The notes: generated by a model not told the origin, from the letters alone. A stretch of DNA of 64,000 bases from VAZQ01 sp046733355 (GCA_046733355.1 JBKPOZ010000038.1:23911-87910), one strand, 5' to 3'. Shown: positions 44,680-53,317, counted from the stretch's first letter. Translations and numbers: made by a program.

Positions 44680-45972
44680 ATGACAGTAGACCGGGCCCCA
44701 GCGGCGGCCCATGTTGCGGAACCTGCAACAGAATCGCCGTTCGCTCCCATGTCCGCCGAAGCGCGAAAAAATGCCCTCGTGATCGCAAGCATCACGGCCG
44801 GGGCGGTGCTCATTGGGCTTGCCGGTTTTCTCAAGCATTTCGAGGATGGCGAGTCGGCCGAGCTCGTGCCTGCCACGAGCGCCTATGCCAAGGCAGAAGG
44901 ACCGGCGCGCACGCCTCCGCCTTCGCCGCCCGACACCATCGAGCTCACCGACGCCCAGCTCTCCGCGGTCAAAGTCGAGCCGGTCGGCGAGCATGTCTTC
45001 CCGATCGAGAAAGAGGCGGTCGGGAGCATCGACTTCAACCAGGAAATGTCGGTGCAGGTGTTTACGCCCTACCAGGGTCGCATCGTCGAGCTGTTCGCCA
45101 AGATCGGCGACGAGGTGAAGAAGGGGCAGACCTTGTTCACCATCAACAGCCCGGACCTGCTGCAGGCGGAATCGACGCTGATCGCGGCAGCGGGCGTGCT
45201 GGAGTTCACGACGCGCAACCTGGCACGGCTGCGCTCGCTGTATACATCGCACGCGGTGTCGCAAAAGGAGGTCGAGCAGGCCGTCTCCGACCAGCAGACT
45301 GCCGAAGGCAATGTGCGCGCCGGGCGCGATGCCGTGAAGCTGTTCGGCAAGACCGATGCGGAGATCGACGCCATCATTGCCAAGCGCATGGCCGATCCGA
45401 TTCTGGTGGTGCCGAGCCCGATCTCCGGTCGGGTGACGGCCCGCAATGCGGCCCCCGGTCTCTACGTGCAGCCGGGCAATGCGCCCGCGCCGTTCTCGGT
45501 CGCGGATATCTCGACGATGTGGATGCTGGCCAACGTGCCCGAGGCGGATGTCCCCGCCTTCAAGGTCGGCCAGCAAGTGAAAGTCAGGGTGATGGCATTC
45601 CCCGATCGCACATACGACGGCAGGATCACGACCATCGCCTCGAACGTCGATCCGACCACGCATCGCCTTCTGGTGCGCTCGGAGGTTGCCGATCCGCAGC
45701 ATGAATTGCGGGCTGGCATGTTCGCGACTTTCGTGATCGAGACCGCGGCCCCGCTGCGCGCCATGGCCGTTCCGCTCACTGCAGTGGTGCGCGAGGGGGA
45801 CGGCACCATGACCGTCTGGGTCACTGCCGAGCGGCGGCGATTCACGCGGCGCACCGTGAAGGTGGGCCTGCAGCACGCCGGCTATCGCCAAATCCTCGAA
45901 GGATTGCAACCAGGCGAGCTCGTCGCGACCGAAGGTGCGCTGTTTTTGAGCAACGCGCTCGCCAACCGCTGA
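44680..45972 (+). CDS. RND efflux periplasmic adaptor (membrane fusion protein)
   Basis: 430 residues from MTVDRAPAAAHVAEPATESP. An N-terminal inner-membrane helix ('ALVIASITAGAVLIGLAGFL') precedes the adaptor core: lipoyl half 'FTPYQGRIVELFAKIGDEVKKGQ', hairpin coiled coil (about residues 165-225), second lipoyl half 'VPSPISGRVTARNAAPGLYVQPG' and the beta-barrel 'DISTMWMLANVPEADVPAFKVGQ' with 'ITTIASNVDPTTHRLLVRSEV', typical of CusB/CzcB-type proteins. It links the inner-membrane pump to the outer-membrane duct. It precedes the pump gene by 18 bp. Confidence 0.93.
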   Translation: MTVDRAPAAAHVAEPATESPFAPMSAEARKNALVIASITAGAVLIGLAGFLKHFEDGESAELVPATSAYAKAEGPARTPPPSPPDTIELTDAQLSAVKVEPVGEHVFPIEKEAVGSIDFNQEMSVQVFTPYQGRIVELFAKIGDEVKKGQTLFTINSPDLLQAESTLIAAAGVLEFTTRNLARLRSLYTSHAVSQKEVEQAVSDQQTAEGNVRAGRDAVKLFGKTDAEIDAIIAKRMADPILVVPSPISGRVTARNAAPGLYVQPGNAPAPFSVADISTMWMLANVPEADVPAFKVGQQVKVRVMAFPDRTYDGRITTIASNVDPTTHRLLVRSEVADPQHELRAGMFATFVIETAAPLRAMAVPLTAVVREGDGTMTVWVTAERRRFTRRTVKVGLQHAGYRQILEGLQPGELVATEGALFLSNALANR

Positions 45973-45990
45973 AGGCAAGCCGGATCCTTC

Positions 45991-48900
45991 GTGCTCAAGG
46001 GAATCGTTGCCTTTGCAGTCAGCCGGCGGCCCCTCGTGCTGTTGGGCCTGCTTGCGTTCGTCGGCGCCGGTGTTCTCGCCTTCACCAGGCTCAATATCGA
46101 GGCCTATCCAAATCCGGCCCCGGTCATTCTGGAGATCACCGCGCAATCTGCCGGGCAATCGGCAGAGGAGATGGAGCGCTACTACACGATTCCGATCGAG
46201 GTCGGGCTGGCCGCCACGCCCGGTGTCGACGTGATCCGCTCCACCTCTTTCTACGGCCTCTCCTTCGTGCGCGTCGTCTTTCAGTATGGCGTTGATTACT
46301 ATTTCGCCCTGCAGCAGGCGGCGATCAATCTGCAGCAGAACGTCAATCTGCCCAACAATGTCACCCCGCAGATCCAGGGCACCAGCCCGGTGGGCGAGAT
46401 CTACCGCTACCAGGTCATCGGCCCCGCGCATTTCGGGCTGACCAACCTGCGCACGGTGCAGGATTGGGTGCTGCAACGCCGCCTGCTTGCGGTGCCGGGC
46501 GTCGTGCAGGTCAATACCTGGGGCGGCACGACCAAGGAATACGAGGTCGAAGTCGATCTCAACAAGCTCGACGCCTACAACATCACGCTGCCGCAGGTGA
46601 TCAGCGCGATCGGCAACGCCAACAACAATGTCGGCGGGCGCACCATCAACATCGGCCAGCAGTCGGTGAACATCCGCGGCGTTGGGCTGATGGACAGCGG
46701 CGGCGCCGCCGACCTCACCCAGGGCTATCATGTCGAGGACATCGAGAATGTTCTCCTCTCGCAATCGAAGAGCGTTCCTATCTTCGTCAAGGATGTCGCC
46801 AAGGTCTATGTCGGTCACGTTCCGCGTCTGGGCAAAGCGGGCCGCGACCAGGATGACGACGTCGTCGCCGCGATCGTGATCATGAACCGCACGCTGCACA
46901 CGAACGACGTGGTCGCGCGCGTGCGAGCGGCGGTGGAGAAGATCAATAACGATGGCACCTTGCCGGCCGGCGTGAAGCTCGTGCCTTTTTACGACCGCAC
47001 GACGCTGGTCAACGTCACCACCAGCACCGTCCTGCACAATCTCATTTTCGGATGCTTTCTGATCTTCTTCATCCAGTGGGTATTTCTGGGCGATCTGCGC
47101 AGCGCCATCATTGTCGGCGCAAACATTCCGTTCGCGCTGTTTTTCAGCATCATCATCCTGGTGCTGCGCAATGAGGACGCAAATCTGCTCTCGGTGGGTG
47201 CCGTCGATTTCGGCATCATCGTCGATGGCGCGGTCATTCTGGTCGAGAACATCTACCGCAATTTCCAGGCGCGGCCGGAGGAGCGGCGCTCGCTCTTGCA
47301 GCAGCTGGCGCAGGGAAAATGGGGTCCCGACCCGACGCGTACCGTCGATGAGTCAGGGGCGCAGACCTGGACCGATCGCCTCCGGCTGATCCTGGTGAGC
47401 GCGCTGCAGATCGACAAGGCGGTGTTCTTCTCGACCGCCATCATCGTCGCCGCGTTCATTCCCCTGTTCACCATGCAGGGCGTCGAGGGCCAGATCTTCG
47501 GTCCGATGGCGCGCACCTATGGCTATGCGCTCATCGGCGCGCTGATTGCCACCTTCACGGTCACGCCGTGCCTCGCTTCCGTGCTCCTGCCCGACGACGT
47601 GAGCGAAGCGGAGACGGTGATGGTGCGGGTGCTGCGCTCTGTCTATACGCCCGTGCTGCGCTGGTCGCTGGCATGGCGCAAGCTGATGGTCGTCATCGGT
47701 GTTGTCTTTCTCGCGGTCACCGGCCTGCTTGGCTGGCGCCTCGGCGGCGAGTTCCTGCCCAGCCTGGAGGAGGGCAATCTCTGGATTCGCGCCACCATGC
47801 CGCCCACGATCTCGCTCGAAGCGGGCATGCCGATCGTGAACCGCATTCGCGAGATCCTCGGCCGCTACCCGGAAGTGATCACGGTGGTCTCGCAGCACGG
47901 GCGGCCCGACAACGGCAGCGATGCCGCGGGATTTTTCAATGCCGAGTTCTTCGTGCCGCTCAAGCCATTCGACCAGTGGCCTGCGGACATGACCAAGGCA
48001 AAGCTGATCGAGGACATCCAGGCGGAATTCAACAAGGAGTTCACCGGCATCGGCTTCAACTTCTCGCAATACATCCAGGACAACGTCGAGGAAGGCATCT
48101 CGGGCGTGAAGGGCGCCAACTCGATCAAGATCATCGGACCCGATCTCCAGATCCTCGAACGACTCGCCGAGCAGGCAATGCACGAGATGCAGCAGGTGAG
48201 GGGAGTGACCGACCTCGGCATCTTCCGCGTGCTCGGCCAGCCAAATCTCAACATCAGGATCGATCGGGAAGGCGCTGCGCGTTACGGGCTGAGCATAAAT
48301 GACGTGAACACGGTGGTGCAGGCGGCGCTCGGCGGCACCGTCGCGACCACGCTGCTCGAATCCGACCGGCAGTTCAATGTGACGGTGCGCCTTGCGCCCG
48401 AATACCGCGACAGCCTCGACGACGTCGCCAGAATCAAGGTCGGCTATCAAACATCAGAGGGCAACGCCTATATCCCGCTGGCGCAGCTTGCGAGCATTAC
48501 GCTCGATACCGGCGCATCGTATATTTTCCGCGAGCGCAATCAGCGCTTCGTGCCCATCAAGTTCAGCGTGCGCGGGCGCGATCTCGCAGGCGCGGTGGCC
48601 GAGGGACAGGAGCGCATCCGCAACAACGTGAAGCTGCCCCCGGGCTATCAGATCGAATGGGCCGGAGAATTCCAGGGACTGCAGCAAGCGAAGCAGCGAC
48701 TCGCGGTGATTGTCCCGATCACGTTGCTGCTCATTCTTGTGCTGCTCTATGCGCTGTTCAACTCGTTGCGCGACAGCCTCATGGCGTTGTTGGGCATTCC
48801 GTTTGCCGTCTCAGGCGGTATTCTTGGCCTCTATGTGTCGGGGTTGGATTTCAGCATCTCGGCGGCGATCGGATTCGTCTCGCTGTTCGGCGTATCGGTG

Positions 48901-49230
48901 ATGAGCGGCATCCTCATCATCAGCGGCTATAATCGCGTCGTTTCCACCGGGCTCTCGCGGCGAGAGGCGATGTTCGTCGCAGTCGAGCAGCAGATGCGGC
49001 CCATTCTGATGATGGCGCTCTCCGCGTGCCTCGGCCTCCTGCCTGCCGCCGTTTCCACCGGCATCGGCAGTCAGGTGCAGCGGCCGCTGGCGACGGTTGT
49101 GGTCGGCGGCATGCTCATCGGGCCGATCATGCTGCTCGTCGTGGTGCCGGCGTTGCAGTCGCTGTTCCTGGGGCGCGGCGATGAAACGCCGCCGGCGGAG
49201 CCCGCGTTACCCCTCGAAGGAGCGACGTAG
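45991..49230 (+). CDS. HME-type RND efflux pump permease (CusA/CzcA-like)
   Basis: 1079 residues from a GTG start. Full RND layout: first helix 'RRPLVLLGLLAFVGAGVLAF', periplasmic porter domains, then helices 2-6, with the heavy-metal-efflux signature in helix 4 'VGAVDFGIIVDGAVILVENIYR' (the two Asp and Glu used for proton relay), and the second half 'LLILVLLYALFNSLRDSLMALLGIPFAVSGG' in two adjoining blocks, ending 'GGMLIGPIMLLVVVPALQSLF'. Family knowledge: HME-RND pumps export Cu/Ag, Zn/Co/Cd or Ni; the metal cannot be assigned here, and some members carry organic substrates. Forms a tripartite complex with the adaptor and probably the divergent NodT-like duct. Confidence 0.95.
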   Translation: MLKGIVAFAVSRRPLVLLGLLAFVGAGVLAFTRLNIEAYPNPAPVILEITAQSAGQSAEEMERYYTIPIEVGLAATPGVDVIRSTSFYGLSFVRVVFQYGVDYYFALQQAAINLQQNVNLPNNVTPQIQGTSPVGEIYRYQVIGPAHFGLTNLRTVQDWVLQRRLLAVPGVVQVNTWGGTTKEYEVEVDLNKLDAYNITLPQVISAIGNANNNVGGRTINIGQQSVNIRGVGLMDSGGAADLTQGYHVEDIENVLLSQSKSVPIFVKDVAKVYVGHVPRLGKAGRDQDDDVVAAIVIMNRTLHTNDVVARVRAAVEKINNDGTLPAGVKLVPFYDRTTLVNVTTSTVLHNLIFGCFLIFFIQWVFLGDLRSAIIVGANIPFALFFSIIILVLRNEDANLLSVGAVDFGIIVDGAVILVENIYRNFQARPEERRSLLQQLAQGKWGPDPTRTVDESGAQTWTDRLRLILVSALQIDKAVFFSTAIIVAAFIPLFTMQGVEGQIFGPMARTYGYALIGALIATFTVTPCLASVLLPDDVSEAETVMVRVLRSVYTPVLRWSLAWRKLMVVIGVVFLAVTGLLGWRLGGEFLPSLEEGNLWIRATMPPTISLEAGMPIVNRIREILGRYPEVITVVSQHGRPDNGSDAAGFFNAEFFVPLKPFDQWPADMTKAKLIEDIQAEFNKEFTGIGFNFSQYIQDNVEEGISGVKGANSIKIIGPDLQILERLAEQAMHEMQQVRGVTDLGIFRVLGQPNLNIRIDREGAARYGLSINDVNTVVQAALGGTVATTLLESDRQFNVTVRLAPEYRDSLDDVARIKVGYQTSEGNAYIPLAQLASITLDTGASYIFRERNQRFVPIKFSVRGRDLAGAVAEGQERIRNNVKLPPGYQIEWAGEFQGLQQAKQRLAVIVPITLLLILVLLYALFNSLRDSLMALLGIPFAVSGGILGLYVSGLDFSISAAIGFVSLFGVSVMSGILIISGYNRVVSTGLSRREAMFVAVEQQMRPILMMALSACLGLLPAAVSTGIGSQVQRPLATVVVGGMLIGPIMLLVVVPALQSLFLGRGDETPPAEPALPLEGAT

Positions 49231-49817
49231 TGCGAGCTTCCGCTCTGGCACTGCTGGTTGCGCTCTCGCTGGGAGCGCTCGGCTGCGGCCGCAGCTTTGC
49301 GGAAGAGGCATCTGCCAAGCCCGCAGCCAAGGAACAGTCGGCCAAGGAACAGCCGGCGAAGGAAAAGCCGGCCAAAGAGTCCGCCAGCAAGGAGACCGCG
49401 ACGAAGCATTCGGGCGAGCATCACTCGGTCCCGATCGATACTCGGTTGCCAGGTCCGCCCGCCCGCAGAACCGGTCCAGGCGTCAGCCATGCGCCGGCCT
49501 TGGTCGTGCCGCGCCCATCCGTGCTGCCGCCATCGCAGCTTCCGCCAATCGGTGTGCGGCCGATCACGCCAGGCATCGCGGCCCAAAGTCCACACGGCAA
49601 TGATGCGGCGAGGAGCGCCTTCGGTGCGGTGACCCATCACCCGCCCGGCATAGCCGCAAAGCCGGCCAGTCCGGCAATCGTCATCGCGCCGGCGCCCAAT
49701 CACGGCGTCATCAACGGCACCACAATGACCCGGCACGCGGCTGGCCCGGCGACCGTCGGTGGGCCGGCGAAGAACCCCGGCGTGATCAACGGCACCACCA
49801 TCCGCCGCAAGCCGTAA
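49230..49817 (+). CDS. Secreted low-complexity protein coupled to the efflux pump gene
   Basis: 195 residues from GTG at 49230, whose G is also the last base of the pump's TAG stop, so the two genes overlap by one base and are translationally coupled. A signal peptide ('LALLVALSLGALGCGRSFAEE'; 'LGCG' may be a lipobox) is followed by repeated Ala-Lys-Glu pentapeptides ('AKEQSAKEQPAKEKPAKES'), a His-containing segment and a Pro-rich region. The C-terminus has a duplicated motif, 'HGVINGTTMTR' and 'PGVINGTTIRR'. His-rich clusters (HSGEHHS, THHP) could bind metal, but this is speculation. Family unknown. Confidence 0.7.
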   Translation: MRASALALLVALSLGALGCGRSFAEEASAKPAAKEQSAKEQPAKEKPAKESASKETATKHSGEHHSVPIDTRLPGPPARRTGPGVSHAPALVVPRPSVLPPSQLPPIGVRPITPGIAAQSPHGNDAARSAFGAVTHHPPGIAAKPASPAIVIAPAPNHGVINGTTMTRHAAGPATVGGPAKNPGVINGTTIRRKP

Positions 49818-49821
49818 CGCG

Positions 49822-49865
49822 GCCCCTCACCCCCAACCCTCCCCGCTGACGCGGGGAGAGGGAGC
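49822..49865. repeat. GC-rich hairpin repeat after the efflux operon
   Basis: An 8-bp perfect stem (CTCCCCGC / GCGGGGAG) with loop TGAC, extended by imperfect C-rich and G-rich arms ('CCCCTCACCC ... GAGAGGGAG'). Sequences of this type are dispersed intergenic repeats in many proteobacterial genomes. Positioned directly after the stop of the 195-aa protein, it may also end transcription or protect the mRNA. Confidence 0.65.
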
Positions 49866-49979
49866 TCAGAAGCTGAGCAGGGCTTACGCCTGAGTTCCAG
49901 AAAGCCTATATCGTTTATGCGCTCGGTGATTCGGCGCACGCTGGCGCTACCGAGGAGATAATCATGAGCACTGCCGAAG

Positions 49980-50312
49980 GTGGACCCTGTAGCGGCGACT
50001 CACCCTGAAACGAAACAGGAGCCGGCGATCCCGCTTGGCTTGCGGCTCGCAGGCATATTCCTGCGCTCCGTATTCGTGGCTGCGCTGCTCGTCGTCATGG
50101 TGCGCGTGTCGCTCCCGCAGAGCGAGAAGATCTGGTCGGTCTATGAGACGCCCGGCGATCTGATCCGCGTCGCGCTTGGCGTGGTGGCGGGCATCTGGAT
50201 CATTGCGCATCTTTTCATGCTGCCGAAGGATGTGGAGGCCTATCGCACCTGGGTCTATCTCGGGCTGGTGCTCGCGCCGCTCGCGGTGATCGTCGCCATC
50301 GTGGTGTGGTGA
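49980..50312 (+). CDS. Small membrane protein, probable start frameshift
   Basis: 110 residues in the open frame, with three hydrophobic segments ('LAGIFLRSVFVAALLVVMVRV', 'LIRVALGVVAGIWIIAHLFML', 'VYLGLVLAPLAVIVAIVVW'). The frame's only early start is GTG 49980 without a ribosome site. An ATG at 49964 does have a well-spaced GAGGAG site, but lies one base out of frame; removing one G from the AAGGTGG run at 49977-49982 would give MSTAEVDPVAATHPETK. The true start is therefore probably 49964 with a one-base indel. Function unknown. Confidence 0.65.
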   Translation: MDPVAATHPETKQEPAIPLGLRLAGIFLRSVFVAALLVVMVRVSLPQSEKIWSVYETPGDLIRVALGVVAGIWIIAHLFMLPKDVEAYRTWVYLGLVLAPLAVIVAIVVW

Positions 50313-50327
50313 GGTCCTGCCGGGTCA

Positions 50328-50403
50328 TGCCCGCGCTTGGCGCGGGCATCCACGTCTTTCGTACGGCAATCAAGACGTGGATGGCCGGGACAAGCCCGGC
50401 CAT
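50328..50403. repeat. REP-like triple hairpin repeat (copy B)
   Basis: Three consecutive perfect palindromes: TGCCCGCGC/GCGCGGGCA, ATCCACGTCTT/AAGACGTGGAT and ATGGCCGGG/CCCGGCCAT, between the convergent 110-aa gene and the response regulator gene. The right part is shared almost base for base with the copy at 51.1 kb, and its core with the short palindrome at 11.4 kb. Confidence 0.8.
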
Positions 50404-50413
50404 GACGACGGCG

Positions 50414-51019
50414 TTACGGCTCGATCAAGCGGCCGTCGGTGGCCTTCATCACCGCTTCCGTGCGCGTTGCGGCGCCGAGCTTGGCGCGCGCATTGTCGAT
50501 GTGAAAATCGACGGTGCGCTTGGCGAGCCCGAGAATCTGCGCGATCTCGGCCGAGGTCTTGCCGCGCGCCGCCCAGGTGAGCGCCTCGATCTCGCGCTCG
50601 TTGAGCTTGATGCGCTTGGGCCAGAGCTCCATGCGCGCAACGCCTGCGAGCCGCGCATTGATGATGGTCTCGAGCACGTCGAAATCGATCGGCTTGGTCA
50701 CGTAGTCGTCGGCGCCGAGATGGCGGCCGCGCAGCTCGTTGTCGCGATCCGACAGCGCGGTGAGAAAGACAAACGGCATGCTGCGGAAGCGCGGCGCGAG
50801 CGCGACAAGGCGCTCCAGCACCTCGAAGCCGGACATCGCCGGCATGCTGATATCTGAAAGAACGAGATCGGGCATGGTGTCGAGGATGGCGGCAAAGCCT
50901 TCCTGGCCGTCGCTCGCCACCGCGACGTCGAAGCCGCGCTCGACGAGCTCCTCCGCGATCAGGGCGGCGGTCTCGCGGTCATCCTCGATGCACAGGATGC
51001 GCCTGCGCTTCTCTGCCAT
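50414..51019 (-). CDS. Response regulator with LuxR-type DNA-binding domain
   Basis: 201 residues. The receiver domain has the acidic pair in 'ILCIEDDRETA', the phosphoacceptor Asp in 'PDLVLSDISMPAMSGFEVLERL', the switch Thr in 'FVFLTALSDRDN' and the Lys in 'DDYVTKPIDFDVL'. The C-terminal 65 residues form a LuxR-type HTH ('LNEREIEALTWAARGKTSAEIAQILGLAKRTVDFHIDNARAKL' in consecutive helices). It is probably activated by the histidine kinase encoded divergently 190 bp away, across a REP-like repeat. Targets are unknown. Confidence 0.93.
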   Translation of the reverse strand: MAEKRRRILCIEDDRETAALIAEELVERGFDVAVASDGQEGFAAILDTMPDLVLSDISMPAMSGFEVLERLVALAPRFRSMPFVFLTALSDRDNELRGRHLGADDYVTKPIDFDVLETIINARLAGVARMELWPKRIKLNEREIEALTWAARGKTSAEIAQILGLAKRTVDFHIDNARAKLGAATRTEAVMKATDGRLIEP

Positions 51020-51042
51020 TGCCTGACCTGACTCTCTTCGTC

Positions 51043-51158
51043 ATGCCCGCGCAAGCAGTCAAGCTTGCGCAGACTGCGTAAACTTGTCTGCGTTGCGCGG
51101 GCATCCACGTCTTATGATGCCGCGCTCAGACGTGGATGGCCGGGACAAGCCCGGCCAT
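51043..51158. repeat. REP-like hairpin repeat (copy C)
   Basis: Outer palindrome ATGCCCGCGCAA/TTGCGCGGGCAT encloses a smaller inverted repeat, followed by ATCCACGTCT/AGACGTGGAT and ATGGCCGGG/CCCGGCCAT. The last 40 bases are nearly identical to copy B. It occupies most of the intergenic space between the divergent response regulator and kinase genes, where their promoters must also lie. Confidence 0.8.
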
Positions 51159-51210
51159 GACGGCGGTGTAGCGTATGTATTATCATCGCACGTTGCGGTA
51201 GACAAAGCGC

Positions 51211-52817
51211 ATGCGTCAACCCCGCTCCCTGCGCTTTCATCTCGCGCTGGTGTTTTTGTTCTTTTTCCTGCTCGTCATCGTGCTGGGGCTGTTCAGCATC
51301 TCGCGGCTGTCCAACTTCAACCGCGCCTCGGAGAGCATTGCCGAGATATGGCTGCCGAACACGCGCGTGCTCGGCGACCTCAACAACTACACCTCGGATT
51401 TTCGGGCGGTGGAAGGCACGCATCTGCTCAGCGCGGACGCGGCGCAGGTTGCGGCGATCGACAGAGAGATGGAGCAGCTCGACCGCGCCGTTGCGCAGGC
51501 GCAGCGCAGCTACGAGGAGCTGCGGCATGAGGCGGCGGAGACGGCGCTTTACGAGCAGTTCAAGCAGAAATGGAGCGAGTACCGGCAGATCGCGAACCAG
51601 GTGCTCACGCTCTCGCGCGGCAGTCGCAAGGACGAGGCGGTTGCGCTCTATCTGACCGGCTCGGGCGCGGCCTACCACGCGGCGAGCGACACGCTCGGCC
51701 AGCTCACCGAGCGCACGGTCGCGCAGGCGCAGCGCGCGAGCGGGCGCCTCGCCGCCGCCTACAAGCAGGCCACCTGGCTCATTGCGCTCGCCATCGCGTT
51801 TGCCGGCGTGATGGTGACCGCGGCGCTGTTTTACATCAGCCGCTCGGTGTCGGCGCCGCTCCTCCATCTCGCCGCCTGCATGCACCGGCTTGCCGCGAAC
51901 GACACGAACATCGAGATCCGCGGCACCGGCCGGCAGGACGAGATCGGCGAGATGGCGCGCGCCACGGTGGTGTTTCGCGAAAACGCCATCGCGCTCATGG
52001 AGAGCCAGCGGCGGCTGATGCAGCAGGCCTCGATGCTCGAGGAGAAGCTCGCGCAGGAGCAGCGGCTTGCGCTGTTGCAGCGCAATTTCGTCTCCATGGC
52101 CTCGCACGAATTTCGCACGCCGTTGAGCATCATCGACGGGCATGCGCAGCGACTGATCAAGCTCAAGGACCGCCTGGTGCCGGAGGAGATCGAGGACCGC
52201 GCCGGGCGATTGCGCGCCGCCGTGCTGCGTCTCACGCATCTGATCGACAATCTGCTCAACTCGTCGCGGCTGATCGACGGCGGCGCGCCGCTCTATTTCG
52301 ATCCGCAAGAGATCGATCTCGGCGCGCTGCTGCACGAGGTGTGTCAGCTGCATCGCGAGATCGCGCCCGGCTGTCGCATCGAGGAGCGCTTCGGCGCCTT
52401 GCCGATGACAGGCGATGCCAAGCTCCTCTTCCAGGCGTTCAGCAATCTCCTGTCCAATGCGATCAAATATTCGGCGAGCAGCGCGGTGGTGGAGCTGGGC
52501 GCCGCGTCGAGGACGGCCACGTGGTGGTGCGGGTGAAGGACCGCGGCATCGGCATTCCCGAAAAAGATCGCGCGCAGCTCTTCGAGCGCTATTATCGCGG
52601 CAGCAACGTCTCCGGGATCGTCGGCACCGGCGTCGGGCTTTATCTGGTCAAGATGGTGCTCGACTTGCACGGCGGCGAGATTTCGCTAACCAGCCGGGAA
52701 GGGGAGGGCTCCGAGTTCACCGTGCGCCTGCCGGAGAAGCCGGCGACGCAACCGGCCGCATGGGCTGCGCGCGCCGAAACGCCTGAAGAGGCCGCCCCGC
52801 TGGCGCCGCACGCCTGA
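51211..52817 (+). pseudogene. Sensor histidine kinase, frameshifted in the ATPase domain
   Basis: The N-terminal frame gives 441 residues: membrane helix 'LALVFLFFFLLVIVLGLFSI', a four-helix periplasmic sensor, second helix 'LIALAIAFAGVMVTAALFYI', HAMP domain ('DTNIEIRGTGRQDEIGEMA'), a HisKA domain with the phospho-His in 'SMASHEFRTPLSIIDGHAQR', and the N-box 'FSNLLSNAIKYS'. It then ends abnormally ('ASRTATWWCG', stop 52536). From about 52500 the neighbouring frame supplies the missing rest: 'DGHVVVRVKDRGIGIPEKDR', 'GTGVGLYLVKMVLDLHGG', 'EGEGSEFTVRLPEK' to a stop at 52817. One missing base near GGCGCCGCG (52500-52508) restores a 535-residue kinase. It should partner the divergent regulator. 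Confidence 0.85.
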
Positions 52818-52956
52818 TCGTAGCGCTGCGTCGGCGCGGAAGGCTGCCACGAAACAGCCGGCCATTGTTAATTGCAACATTTTACAACGGCGCGTATGTC
52901 CGCTGGCTTCGCTTTGGCAATTTTCTCCGTCGTTGGGTTCGGTTCGTTCTCACAAT

Positions 52957-53078
52957 TTGGCTTTGGTTAGTTCACTTTGTTTTGTCACTTTTGGCTTTGG
53001 TTAGTTCGCTTTGTTTTGGCACTTTGGCTTTGGTTCACTTCGTTTTGTCAGTTTTGGCTTTGGTTCAGTTCGTTTTCG
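52957..53078. repeat. T-rich imperfect tandem repeat, four units of about 30-34 bp
   Basis: Units begin with TTGGCTTTGGTT at 52957, 52991, 53024 and 53054, giving steps of 34, 33 and 30 bases, each continuing with TTCRCTTTGTTTTG-like sequence. A decayed fifth unit may precede at about 52933. The T bias on this strand contrasts strongly with the GC-rich surroundings. Confidence 0.8.
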
Positions 53079-53290
53079 CAGAGAACAGGCTTGATCTTTG
53101 AACGGCGCGAGTCCCCGGCTGAGCGCGACGCGCGCTCGCAGGAGCCCACACTGCTCCAAACCATGAGAACATAAAGTGAACAGTCGGTCAAGTGCTTTGT
53201 GCAGATCGTCGCTGAACCTTTGCCACGGCTGCCGCGACTAATAAGGCGAGGCGGCCCCTAAGAACAACCTCCAGCCGCTTCAGTAGCCCC

Positions 53291-53317
53291 AAGCCCCGCT
53301 TTCCCCGGCGGGGCTTT
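53291..53317 (+). terminator. Rho-independent terminator upstream of tRNA-Arg
   Basis: AAGCCCCGC and GCGGGGCTT form a perfect 9-bp stem around an 8-base loop, followed by a short T run. The flanking A residues make it work weakly on either strand. It lies far from the kinase stop, so it may terminate an unannotated short RNA from the preceding 100 bases. Confidence 0.65.

Noticed and set aside
44617..47037. 806-residue open frame on the minus strand
   Set aside because: It lies opposite the RND adaptor and pump genes; its sequence is rich in Arg, His and Asp as expected for an antisense shadow in GC-rich DNA, and it has no family motif.
51112..52353. 413-residue minus-strand frame
   Set aside because: Shadow of the histidine kinase gene; no motif and no ribosome site.
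52957..53078. CRISPR array
   Set aside because: Units are imperfect, adjoin without unique spacers, and no cas gene is present.
52865..53101. 78-residue hydrophobic frame through the tandem repeat
   Set aside because: It only translates the T-rich repeat (Leu/Val/Phe/Trp-rich), has no ribosome site and no conserved ends.
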